From the NCBI GenBank assembly GCA_028824295.1, contig JAPPED010000003.1, positions 372,001 through 436,000 of the forward strand: 64,000 nucleotides of DNA, in the 5' to 3' direction. Below are positions 25,832 to 33,678 of this stretch, one piece after another. Position 1 is the first letter of the stretch. Every line of letters starts with the position of its first letter. The translations under genes were made by a program, and so were the position numbers. This DNA is from Rhodospirillales bacterium (GTDB taxonomy: Bacteria; Pseudomonadota; Alphaproteobacteria; TMED109). Under the pieces are notes generated by a model that made no database searches, was not told where the DNA came from, and saw nothing but the letters and a program-made list of their open reading frames with translations.

Positions 25832-27124
25832 ATGGACACCAAGCACGCAATGAAGAACGCAGCGGGCGGGCGAGGCCGGACCGGCCACACGATGCCGGAC
25901 CAGCCCGCGCAGCAGCTGCCGCGCGACGCCTACGTGAGTCGGGCGTGGTTTGAGCGTGAGCGTCGCGACTTGTTTGGGCGCTGCTGGACCTACGCGGGAG
26001 TGGCACAGGATCTTGCGATGTCCGGCGACTACGTGACGGTGTCGGTCGGCGACTATCCCCTGATGGTCCTCCGTGATGAGAGCGGAACGCTCCGCGCCTT
26101 TCACAACCTGTGTCGACATCGGGGGACGGAACTCGTCGAGGGCTCCGGACGGCTGGACCGGGCGCGCATTTCGTGCCCGTATCACCGCTGGACCTACGAC
26201 CTAGACGGGTCGTTGCGTGCAGTGCCGATGCATGCGCGATGTTTCGCCGACCTGGACACCGATGCGTACTCCCTGCTCCCGGCGGCAATCGGCGAGCTGG
26301 GGGGGCTGATCTTCGTAAACCCAGATCCCCAAGCGGATTTCGTGGCCTGGCACGCCGACCTGGAATCAGTTCTCTGGCCGCACCGGTTCGAGCGAATGAG
26401 CGCCGGGCTCGAGTTGACCTACGAGATCCACTGCAACTGGAAGGTATTCTTGGAAAACGCCATCGACGGGTACCACCTGGCGTACCTGCACAGCGAGACG
26501 CTCGGAGGCCCGCGTGCCGACCGCAATGTCTGGGATGTGCACGGCCGCCATTTGGTCTGGTACTCGACGGAGACCGGTCGAAAGACCTGCCTGCCCGAAG
26601 GGATCGCTCGGGCCGGGATCGATACCGGTCAACTTCCCATAGAGGGCGCTGAAACAGGCGAATACGGCGGTGTGTTCGTACTGTTTCCGAACACCATCGT
26701 GACGGCCACGCCAACTGAGCTGGTCGTGTCGAGACTGGATGCCGTGACGGCCGACCTCACCCGCTTGCACACGCGCGCGTGGGGACGGAAGGGCGGGGAG
26801 TGGAGAAGGTGGCTCGGCGGAGAGAACGTCGAGGACATGCCCGGTTACGACCCTGCCAGCGGTCTGCTTCGACTCTCGTGCCTCAAGCAGCATCCGCTCG
26901 AGATCGGGGACTTCCACTGGGAAGACGTGTGGATTTGCGAAAAGCTGCAGCGCTCGTTGCGCTCGCCGGCGTACCGGTGTGGGCGCCTCGCCGCCGGAGC
27001 CGGCGCCGAGGCACCGCTGGAGTTCTTTCAGCGCAACGTGCTGGACTACCTCACACCGGTTCCAGGCTCGACCCAGGACAGCTTCGCTGCCCAGCCCGCC
27101 GAAGCGGTGCTCGGCAGCGGGTAG
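25832..27124 (+). CDS. Rieske non-heme iron oxygenase, large subunit
   Basis: A 430-residue ring-hydroxylating-type oxygenase. The Rieske [2Fe-2S] ligands are Cys94-x-His96 (LCRHRGTEL) and Cys115-x2-His118 (SCPYHRW). The mononuclear iron site has Asp212, His215 and His220 in NAIDGYHLAYLH. The late segment WEDVWICEKLQRSLRSPAY resembles the carnitine/choline/glycine-betaine monooxygenase branch rather than aromatic dioxygenases. It needs a reductase, not found nearby. The start is uncertain: ATG 25832 has AAGGAG 17 bases away; 25850 or 25892 (MPDQPAQ) are also possible and would lose up to 20 residues. It follows a TetR gene and a membrane-protein gene and converges with the sulfoxide-reductase-like gene. 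Confidence 0.87.
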   Translation: MDTKHAMKNAAGGRGRTGHTMPDQPAQQLPRDAYVSRAWFERERRDLFGRCWTYAGVAQDLAMSGDYVTVSVGDYPLMVLRDESGTLRAFHNLCRHRGTELVEGSGRLDRARISCPYHRWTYDLDGSLRAVPMHARCFADLDTDAYSLLPAAIGELGGLIFVNPDPQADFVAWHADLESVLWPHRFERMSAGLELTYEIHCNWKVFLENAIDGYHLAYLHSETLGGPRADRNVWDVHGRHLVWYSTETGRKTCLPEGIARAGIDTGQLPIEGAETGEYGGVFVLFPNTIVTATPTELVVSRLDAVTADLTRLHTRAWGRKGGEWRRWLGGENVEDMPGYDPASGLLRLSCLKQHPLEIGDFHWEDVWICEKLQRSLRSPAYRCGRLAAGAGAEAPLEFFQRNVLDYLTPVPGSTQDSFAAQPAEAVLGSG

Positions 27125-27248
27125 CGCCGCACCGGAAGCTGCCTCGAGTCCGCTGTCTTCGCTGTTCGGAGTGGTCGCGCGCAGGCGGCCTGACTGCCCC
27201 GCTGAGGGCGCATACGGCGGTTGCAGTGCTCCGACCTTGTAGCCTGAC

Positions 27249-27266
27249 GCGGTGCCTTGGCACCGC
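27249..27266. terminator. hairpin between convergent genes, possible bidirectional terminator
   Basis: GCGGTGC (27249-27255) and GCACCGC (27260-27266) form a perfect 7-bp stem with a CTTG loop. It lies in the 156-base gap where the Rieske gene and the molybdopterin enzyme gene converge. There is no T-tract on either side, so function as an intrinsic terminator is only plausible. Confidence 0.4.
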
Positions 27267-27280
27267 CCGATGCGAATGGT

Positions 27281-29557
27281 TCAAGCCCTGGCGACGTCGA
27301 CCAGGGTCGTGTGCGCGGTGCAGCCCTGGCCGATGCGCGACGTGCCGATATCACGCGTGAGCACGTTCGGGTTGCCCTGACGGTCGGTGTCTTCGTCGTC
27401 GGGGTCAAACCAGGCGCCTGTGGATATGGCGACCACGCGTTCCCGAATGTCGTCCGAAAGCCTGGCTCTGGCGCGACATCGGCCTCGGTCATTGAAGACG
27501 ATCACCATGTCCCCATCGCTGATCGTACGAGCCCGGGCGTCCTCGGGATTCATGATGACCGGCATCGGGCGAGCGCCCTCGAGGTCGGCGAGGGCGCTCT
27601 CCATCTGGCTGTGCAGCTTGTCACCCGGTTGCGGTGACACGAGATGGAGCGGGTGGGTCGCGGCGGACGGTGCGCCCAGCCATTCGTCGGGAGCATTCCA
27701 AACTGGGTGGCCTGGGCACTCGTCATATCCGAAATCCGCAATCGTTTCGGAGAAGATTTCGATTCGGCCGGAAGGCGTGTCAAGCGGATGTGTCGCCGGG
27801 TCGTCGCGGAAGTCGGCCAGGGGAACCGGCGCAAATTCGGCGCCTTCGATGGGAAGCTCAACCCAGTTCCGCTGGCGTAGCTCGTCAAGGCCCGGCGTTT
27901 CGACTCCGTGGCGGGCCGCGTCCTGACGGAATCGGTCGTAGAGGTGGCGCTGCCAGTCGGTGGCGGTCCGGCCCTCCGAAAACGCCTCGCCATGGCCCAG
28001 GCGATGCGCCAGCTCCACGAAGATCTCATAGTCGTCACGGGCTTCGCCTACCGGTTCAATCAGCCGGTCCATGTGAAACAGGTAGGCATCGTTTGGCGAG
28101 CGCCCGATGTCTTCGCGCTCGAACGGAGTCGTGGCCGGAAAGACGATGTCAGCCCGCTTAGCCGTGGCCGTCCACCAGGGTTCATGGACGATGATCGTGT
28201 CGGGCCGCTCCCAGGCCTGGTTCAACCGGTGGAGGTCCTGGTGGTGATGGAACGGGTTGCCGCCGCACCAGTAGACCAGCCGGATATCCGGGTAGGTCCT
28301 GCTCTGTCCGTTGAAGTCATATGGACCACCCGGATTGAGCAGCATGTCGGCGATCCGAGCCACGGGAATCGCATCGTCGACGGGATTATCTCCCTGCGGC
28401 AGCCTGAGACCGGACAGGCGCTTGAGCGGAACCCCGACACCGCCGATGGCGCCGTAGCCGTAGCCGATGCCGCCGCCGGGCAGGCCGATCTGTCCCAACA
28501 TCGCCGCCAGCACCGCCGCCATCCAGTAGGGCTGCTCTCCGTGCTGTCCCCGCTGCAGCGCCCATGCGACGGTGATCAACGTACGGGTTCTCGCCATCCT
28601 GCGAGCGAGGCCGTGGATGGTCTCGGCTTCGATTCCACAGATCTCGGCTGCCCATTCCGGGGACTTGGGCTGGCCGTCCACGTCGCCGAGAAGGTACGGG
28701 CGGAACCGGTCGTAGCCGACCGCGCACCGGCTGAGGAATGCCCGGTCGAAGAGCCCCTCGGTTTCCAGAACGTGGGCGATTCCCATCATCAGCGCGGTAT
28801 CGGTGCCGGGAATGACGGGCAGCCACTCTGAACCCGCGATCGTGTCCGTGCGTTGCGGGGCGACGTTGACGAGGTGAATGCCCTTCGCCCGATAGCGTTC
28901 CAGCCACCCGAGCGCCTGATGCCGCGTGACCCCGCCCATGCTGACCTGCGAGTTCTTCGGGTTGATCCCGCCAAACATCACGAGGGTCTCGGTATGCGCT
29001 TCGATCATGGGCCACGAATTCTGATAGCCCCACAGCAACTTGAGGAACGGCATGCCGAACACGTGCGGAATGATCGCCTGCGCGCCGGCCGTGCTGTAGC
29101 TCGCGACCGACGCGACGTAGCCGCCGATCGAGCTCAGGAAGCGGTGGACCTGGCTCAGGGCATGGTGGAAACGGCCGGCACTTGCCCAGCCGTAGGAGCC
29201 GCCGAAGATCGCGCCGTTGCCGTGTTCGTCCCGGACCCGCCGAAGTTCCGCGGCGGCAATATCCAGCGCCTCGTCCCATGGAAGCTCGACGAACGCGTCT
29301 TTCCCCCGGCGCCCACGGGCGCGGTCCGGGCCGCCGTCCAGCCATCCCTTGCGGACCGACGGGCGAGCGACCCGCGTGCGGTGGTGGATGGCGGCGGGAA
29401 CAATGTCGGAGATGGGCGGCGGATTCGGGTCTTCCGAAAAGGGGCCAGCGGCAATCACGCGGTTGTTCTTGGTTGTTACCTCGATCGCACCCCAGTGACT
29501 GGTGGTGACCCTGGTCCTCCGGCCGGGCCCCCGATCTGGTTCGGCGTGTCGCGACAT
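27281..29557 (-). CDS. molybdopterin oxidoreductase, BisC/DMSO-reductase-like
   Basis: A 758-residue enzyme of the TorA/BisC group, which reduces S- or N-oxides at a bis-molybdopterin centre. The molybdenum ligand serine is Ser126 in GGSYGWASAGRFHHA, the YGW-x-S motif of this group. There is no N-terminal CxxC cluster for a [4Fe-4S] centre and no twin-arginine signal, so it should be cytoplasmic, like biotin or methionine sulfoxide reductase BisC. Other landmarks are YWCGGNPFHHHQDLHRL and the C-terminal cofactor-binding DEDTDRQGNPN. MSRHAEP is chosen as start because GGAGCAGG lies just upstream; the open frame extends 83 codons further without good context. No cytochrome partner nearby. Confidence 0.9.
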   Translation of the reverse strand: MSRHAEPDRGPGRRTRVTTSHWGAIEVTTKNNRVIAAGPFSEDPNPPPISDIVPAAIHHRTRVARPSVRKGWLDGGPDRARGRRGKDAFVELPWDEALDIAAAELRRVRDEHGNGAIFGGSYGWASAGRFHHALSQVHRFLSSIGGYVASVASYSTAGAQAIIPHVFGMPFLKLLWGYQNSWPMIEAHTETLVMFGGINPKNSQVSMGGVTRHQALGWLERYRAKGIHLVNVAPQRTDTIAGSEWLPVIPGTDTALMMGIAHVLETEGLFDRAFLSRCAVGYDRFRPYLLGDVDGQPKSPEWAAEICGIEAETIHGLARRMARTRTLITVAWALQRGQHGEQPYWMAAVLAAMLGQIGLPGGGIGYGYGAIGGVGVPLKRLSGLRLPQGDNPVDDAIPVARIADMLLNPGGPYDFNGQSRTYPDIRLVYWCGGNPFHHHQDLHRLNQAWERPDTIIVHEPWWTATAKRADIVFPATTPFEREDIGRSPNDAYLFHMDRLIEPVGEARDDYEIFVELAHRLGHGEAFSEGRTATDWQRHLYDRFRQDAARHGVETPGLDELRQRNWVELPIEGAEFAPVPLADFRDDPATHPLDTPSGRIEIFSETIADFGYDECPGHPVWNAPDEWLGAPSAATHPLHLVSPQPGDKLHSQMESALADLEGARPMPVIMNPEDARARTISDGDMVIVFNDRGRCRARARLSDDIRERVVAISTGAWFDPDDEDTDRQGNPNVLTRDIGTSRIGQGCTAHTTLVDVARA

Positions 29558-29992
29558 GTCCTGCTCCGCCAAGTTCGCCCAGCCTGAGTCTGGCTCCCGT
29601 CGAACCCATGTGACGCTCGTTGCCGTGATGCGTGTCGTCGCACTCAGGCAAACGCCGGACCGCTGATGGTCAGCTTCCGGTGCATCCGTACCGGAACAAC
29701 CTTCCGACGGGCCATCCGTCGGTCCGCGCCGCTCGCACGGGTCGACGCGGATGTTAGTGCAAGGGGAGTTGGGCGCCCAAGCCGGCCCGCCGAGCAGCAA
29801 TTTCACCGCCCTTCGGTCGCCCGTTGTCGGTGGGGTCGGGTCCGCGTTGCACTTCCAGATGGACGAGGATTGCAGGGCCTCCGTTTCGGCGGAAACCGCG
29901 GCCGGGGAGGTGTGCCGGGCTTACGGCGATCCTTGCGGGCCGTGCGGGCGACCGAAGGGATTCGAACACGGACTCGGCAATGCGGAGAACGA
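29558..29992. other. 435-bp gap between two minus-strand genes
   Basis: This lies downstream of the dehydrogenase gene and upstream of the BisC-like gene. Several open frames cross it, including the N-terminal extension of the BisC frame, but none has a recognisable protein. It should contain the BisC promoter. GGATTCGAACAC near 29957 recalls a tRNA T-arm but no cloverleaf can be built around it. Confidence 0.4.
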
Positions 29993-30865
29993 CTATTCGC
30001 CGTCCTCGGGATGTACAAACGTGTAGATGCGGGTGATGTCCGCGTTCGGCTCGTCGGCGTCGAGGCTCTGCCAGATTTCCGACACCGCGGGACTGATCGG
30101 GCAGGATGCGCCGATTGCGCCGGCCGCGTTGCGGTAGAGCCGGAGATCCTTGACGAACTGAGCACTTGAGAAGCCTGCGTCATAGGTCCCTGTCACGACC
30201 CGATTGGGGAACTTGTCGGCGGTCGCAGTGTTGCGGCCGCTCGACACGTTCACGACGTCAAGGATCATCCTCATGTCCAAACCCTGCTTCACGCCGAACG
30301 CAACAGCCTCGGCGGTTGCCGCCATCGCGGTGCCCGAAAGAAAGTTGTTGAGCACCTTCATGGCCTGGCCCTGGCCGGGCCTGCTGCCCACGCGAAACAC
30401 GTTGCCGGCCATGGCTTCGAAGGTCGGCTGCAGCTGCGCCAACGTATCTTCTGAGCCCGAGTACATGATCGCCAGGGTGGCGTTCACCGCGCCACTCACA
30501 CCGCCTGAGACGGGCGCATCCACGTACTCGATGCCGGCGCCAGCAAGGAAACTGTGCACGCGTTGGGCGGCCTCGGTACCAATGGTCGAGTGATCCACGA
30601 CAAGCCGGGTTTGGCGGTCGGTCGCGCCGCGTATGTCGCGGGCGATCGCTTCCGAGGCGCGTCCGTCAGGCACACAGAGGTGAATCACGTCGACCACGCC
30701 TGCGAGCGCTTCAGTGGAATCGGCAATTTGCGCGCCCTGCGGCGCCCGCGCTGCCGTGCCGGCAGCGTCGTACACGATGGTGTCCTGCCCCGATTGGACG
30801 AGGTTTCCCGCTATCGGCCTCCCCATGTTGCCGAGGCCGATGAATCCGATCGCCTTTTGCGGCAT
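29993..30865 (-). CDS. NAD(P)-dependent 3-hydroxyisobutyrate dehydrogenase-family oxidoreductase
   Basis: A 290-residue beta-hydroxyacid dehydrogenase. The N-terminal Rossmann motif is IGFIGLGNMGRPIAGNL (6-22), the substrate-binding signature is VDAPVSGGVSGA, and the catalytic lysine is in GQAMKVLNNFLSG. The family includes 3-hydroxyisobutyrate, tartronate semialdehyde and related dehydrogenases; tartronate semialdehyde reductase would connect to glyoxylate, but the sequence does not single that out. The start is ATG 30865 (MPQKAIGF); the frame extends upstream through the AT-rich promoter region, which cannot be coding. Cytoplasmic. Confidence 0.9.
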   Translation of the reverse strand: MPQKAIGFIGLGNMGRPIAGNLVQSGQDTIVYDAAGTAARAPQGAQIADSTEALAGVVDVIHLCVPDGRASEAIARDIRGATDRQTRLVVDHSTIGTEAAQRVHSFLAGAGIEYVDAPVSGGVSGAVNATLAIMYSGSEDTLAQLQPTFEAMAGNVFRVGSRPGQGQAMKVLNNFLSGTAMAATAEAVAFGVKQGLDMRMILDVVNVSSGRNTATADKFPNRVVTGTYDAGFSSAQFVKDLRLYRNAAGAIGASCPISPAVSEIWQSLDADEPNADITRIYTFVHPEDGE

Positions 30866-31247
30866 GGTTGCTGATCGCCCCCGCCTGTGTTGTGTCCCTC
30901 GATAGTAGCGATGGGAGCAGGAGGCTTGGGTAACGGTCGCCGGAACTAATCTGGAAAAGATATCACATAAATCATATAAAAATCTGTAATCACATGATAA
31001 ATGGTTCGTGCTCCCAAGCTTGGACAAGCCGGAAATGGAGGATCAGTCACCAAACTGAATGCGGGTGTCTTCGAATTGAGGTCTCTGGCTGGCGGCAGGG
31101 ACGGGAGACCACCATCTTGAGCTGGAGGGTCGTCTTCGTTCGGTTGGAGCGTGAAGCCACGGCGGGGCCAGCGGCAATACCGCGTCTTGCCTGACCGTGG
31201 ACGGCAGTGCCCGGTCGTCCGCTCACCGCTATCACCCGCTGGCGCAT
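30866..31247. other. 382-bp region with AT-rich promoter island
   Basis: Between 30945 and 31002 the DNA is strongly AT-rich, unlike its surroundings. It contains two ATCACAT copies (30962-30968 and 30989-30995) and an ATCATAT between them (30971-30977), which could be operator half-sites for the minus-strand dehydrogenase gene whose start is at 30865. The rest, to the end of the permease, holds only short unsupported open frames. Confidence 0.5.
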
Positions 31248-31691
31248 CTAGACGAACAAGGCGGCCACGTAACCGGCCGCGCAGGCGCCGGACATCGCAA
31301 TTCCCACATAAAGCACGAAGACGCGGATGCGGACGATCGAGGCGACCGCCACCGCGACGTAGAGGCTCACCGCGGCGCCGGAGACCATCAGCGCTAGGGC
31401 GGCGCCGAAGCTCATCCCCTTCTCCATTAGCCCGCGCACGAGGGGCAGTGCCGCGTAGCCGTCCAAGTACATCGGCGCGCCGATGATCGCGGCCATTGGA
31501 ATGGAGGCGCCCGCGTCGTCGCTGAAGAGCGAGGCCACCCACGCAGCGGGTACGAAACGTTGCAAGAACGCCTCAAGGACGAGCGCCAGGACCAGCCAGC
31601 GCAGAACCAGCCGGACGCTGCCCCAGACCTCTGGCCAGAAGCGGGCGTGTCGGACTTCGCGGCCGTACTGCTCGAGCAGGCCGGGGCGCAT
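31248..31691 (-). CDS. split permease, C-terminal half (UPF0718/YraQ-like)
   Basis: A 147-residue membrane protein, starting MRPGLLEQYGREVRH, with about four hydrophobic segments from residue 27 onward. The motif GAPMYLDGYAALPLV, followed by GMSFGAALALMVSGAAVSL, corresponds to the second repeat of UPF0718-type permeases, a group that includes the arsenical exporter ArsP. Its ATG overlaps the stop of the N-terminal half in TGATG, in a different frame. Usually both halves are one chain of 300-350 residues. Either the two are translated by coupling and assemble, or a frameshift has occurred. Confidence 0.75.
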   Translation of the reverse strand: MRPGLLEQYGREVRHARFWPEVWGSVRLVLRWLVLALVLEAFLQRFVPAAWVASLFSDDAGASIPMAAIIGAPMYLDGYAALPLVRGLMEKGMSFGAALALMVSGAAVSLYVAVAVASIVRIRVFVLYVGIAMSGACAAGYVAALFV

Positions 31692-32221
31692 CAGGTGGCG
31701 CCCAGGTAGTCGGGCAGGGCCCAGGTGACCGCGCCCGCGAACAAGCCAATCCCGAACGCGGCGACCGTCTTCGCGACGGCAAACGGGGTCCCGATGATGC
31801 CGGCGGTGACGACCAGCATGCTCGGGTCGGTGATGGGAGATGCGACCCAGAACGCCATGATCGGCGGGAGCGGCAAGCCGCGGCGCAGGAGGGTCGCAAT
31901 GAGGGGAAGCACGCCGAGACCGCAGACCGGGGTGACGGCCCCGACGAAGCTCGCGATCACGACCGCACGGGTTGGGCCGCCCGAGAGCCAGGCGAGCGCT
32001 CGGTCGGACCAGTTGCCGATAGTCAGGGCGCCGGCGAGAACGGCAGCGACCGCGATCACCGGCAATAGCGCGAGCAGATTCCAGCCCAGCGCGATCAGCA
32101 TCCTGGTATCGGCTTCGGGCAGCAGCGAGCCCGCCACCAGCAGGGCCGCAGTCACCAGCCACGTCAACGCTTCCGCGCTCAGGCGCTGGAATTGAAACGA
32201 GCGGACCGCGGTGAGTTTCAT
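31691..32221 (-). CDS. split permease, N-terminal half (UPF0718/YraQ-like)
   Basis: A 176-residue membrane protein with about five hydrophobic segments. The motif VGAVTPVCGLGVLPLIATLL matches the first-repeat signature of UPF0718 permeases, where the family usually has TPxCSC; here the Cys-Ser-Cys is Cys-Gly-Leu, leaving one cysteine. FWVASPITDPSML matches the AFLIASPLTDP block. In ArsP the cysteines matter for trivalent arsenicals, so this protein probably has another substrate. MKLTAVRS at 32221 is taken as start; an in-frame ATG at 32278 is possible. It continues into the C-terminal half by a TGATG overlap. Confidence 0.75.
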   Translation of the reverse strand: MKLTAVRSFQFQRLSAEALTWLVTAALLVAGSLLPEADTRMLIALGWNLLALLPVIAVAAVLAGALTIGNWSDRALAWLSGGPTRAVVIASFVGAVTPVCGLGVLPLIATLLRRGLPLPPIMAFWVASPITDPSMLVVTAGIIGTPFAVAKTVAAFGIGLFAGAVTWALPDYLGAT

Positions 32222-32682
32222 GGCGCACCGGTTACAGGAAGATCGCCGGGTCGGCGGTGGTGGGCGCAAGCATGGCATTCTTTCCGCCGACCCAGGTCTT
32301 CAAAGGGAAAACGATGCCGGCCCAGCCGGGCGCGGCGGCAGCGATGAGAGCGGTGGAGGGGGCGATGAGATATCAGGCGGGTGCCTGACCGCGAGCGCCG
32401 GTGCGCAGGCCGTTAAAACCTCACAGAACGGATTCGGTCATGACGTCGGGTCTCCGAGAGCTGCCCGTGCCGTTGGCGCCCTATGGACCGCCATCGGCGC
32501 GGCTCGAAACGATCTGGGCGCCAATGGTTCATGTCCGGCACTGGCTCACGGACAGGAACCGAACAGTACTGAACTGCGGACAATGCTGGTTCGGCGGTTG
32601 ACCTCGTTCTTCTTTGCTACCGCTTGACCGCAGGCTCCACTTGCACGGCTGTGATGCGTGAGTCGATAATCGCGCAACATGT
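32222..32682. other. divergent 461-bp intergenic region
   Basis: This separates the minus-strand permease from the plus-strand SDR. A long plus-strand open frame (32211-32627) crosses it but has low-complexity Gly/Ala/Arg-rich sequence and no ribosome-binding site, so I do not call it. Promoters for both flanking genes are expected. I checked for cobalamin and other riboswitch consensus strings by eye and found none. Confidence 0.4.
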
Positions 32683-33453
32683 ATGGCATCGTTCACAGAG
32701 CGTGACATCGTGGCGCAGCAGGGCGAGCGTCGAACCCTCGTTCTCACGGGTGCCAGCCGTGGCATTGGGCACGCCACCGTAAAGCGGTTCTCGAGCGCAG
32801 GCTGGCGGGTCATCACGTGTTCCCGACAGCCCTTCTCGGAGGACTGCCCGTGGGAGGCCGGACCGGAAGACCACGTGGTGGTCGATCTCCGCGATCCGGC
32901 AAGCGTCAACGCAGGCGCCGAGGAGATGCGCAGGCGCCTCGACGGGGAGCCGCTGCACGCACTCGTCAATAACGCCGGCATCTCTCCCAAGGCTGAGGAC
33001 GGTAGACGCCTCGGCGCCATAGACACGCAGCTTTCCGTGTGGCGCCAGGTCTTCGAAGTGAATTTCTTCGCCCCCCTCATGCTCGCGCGGGCACTCGCGG
33101 ACGAATTGCGCTTCGGCAGGGGTTGCATTCTGAACGTGACGTCGATCGCCGGCGGGCGCGTGCACCCCTTTGCGGGCACCGCCTACGCCACTTCCAAGGC
33201 GGCACTCGCATGCCTAACGCGGGAGATGGCCGCGGACTTTGGGCCCCTTGGGATCCGCGTCAACGCCATCGCACCTGGGGAGATCGACACTGCGATCCTG
33301 TCCCCGGGTACGGAGCAGCTTGCAAACGATATTCCGATGCGCCGGCTTGGGTCCGCCGAGGAAGTTGCGGCTGCCATTTACTACCTCTGCTCGCCCCAGG
33401 CGAGTTACGTCAGCGGTACGGAAATCCACGTCAACGGCGGTCAGCACGTTTAG
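32683..33453 (+). CDS. short-chain dehydrogenase/reductase (SDR)
   Basis: A 256-residue classical SDR. The cofactor motif is TGASRGIG (22-29), the structural motif NNAG is near 97, and the catalytic Ser and Tyr-x3-Lys lie in VTSIAGG and AYATSKAAL. The proline-glycine loop reads APGEIDTAIL. It uses NAD(H) or NADP(H) to oxidise an alcohol or reduce a carbonyl; basic residues after the first strand (CSRQP) suggest NADP(H). Several starts are possible; I take ATG 32683. Substrate unknown. Confidence 0.88.
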   Translation: MASFTERDIVAQQGERRTLVLTGASRGIGHATVKRFSSAGWRVITCSRQPFSEDCPWEAGPEDHVVVDLRDPASVNAGAEEMRRRLDGEPLHALVNNAGISPKAEDGRRLGAIDTQLSVWRQVFEVNFFAPLMLARALADELRFGRGCILNVTSIAGGRVHPFAGTAYATSKAALACLTREMAADFGPLGIRVNAIAPGEIDTAILSPGTEQLANDIPMRRLGSAEEVAAAIYYLCSPQASYVSGTEIHVNGGQHV

Positions 33454-33678
33454 GCTGTTCGGCCGATCAGTACGAATTCGCGAACGCGGGTGTTGCGCCC
33501 GCAATGCGTGACCGGTGAAATCTCGGTGCCCGGCGCCAATCTTGGCGAGCGTGGAGAGATCCCACCTCTTGATCAATTGATCTGGGCGCAAGTTCAAGAC
33601 CTGCCCATGCCACGACATGTATGTCGAGACCGTGCAGGTGTCGCGGCTTGGGGGCGGGCTTGATGCCGCCCTGTCTCA

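Noticed and set aside
29950-29975. tRNA T-arm-like string GGATTCGAACAC
   Set aside because: No acceptor stem, D-arm or anticodon arm can be arranged around it.
32211-32627. 138-residue plus-strand open frame between permease and SDR
   Set aside because: No ribosome-binding site, low complexity, overlaps the permease start.
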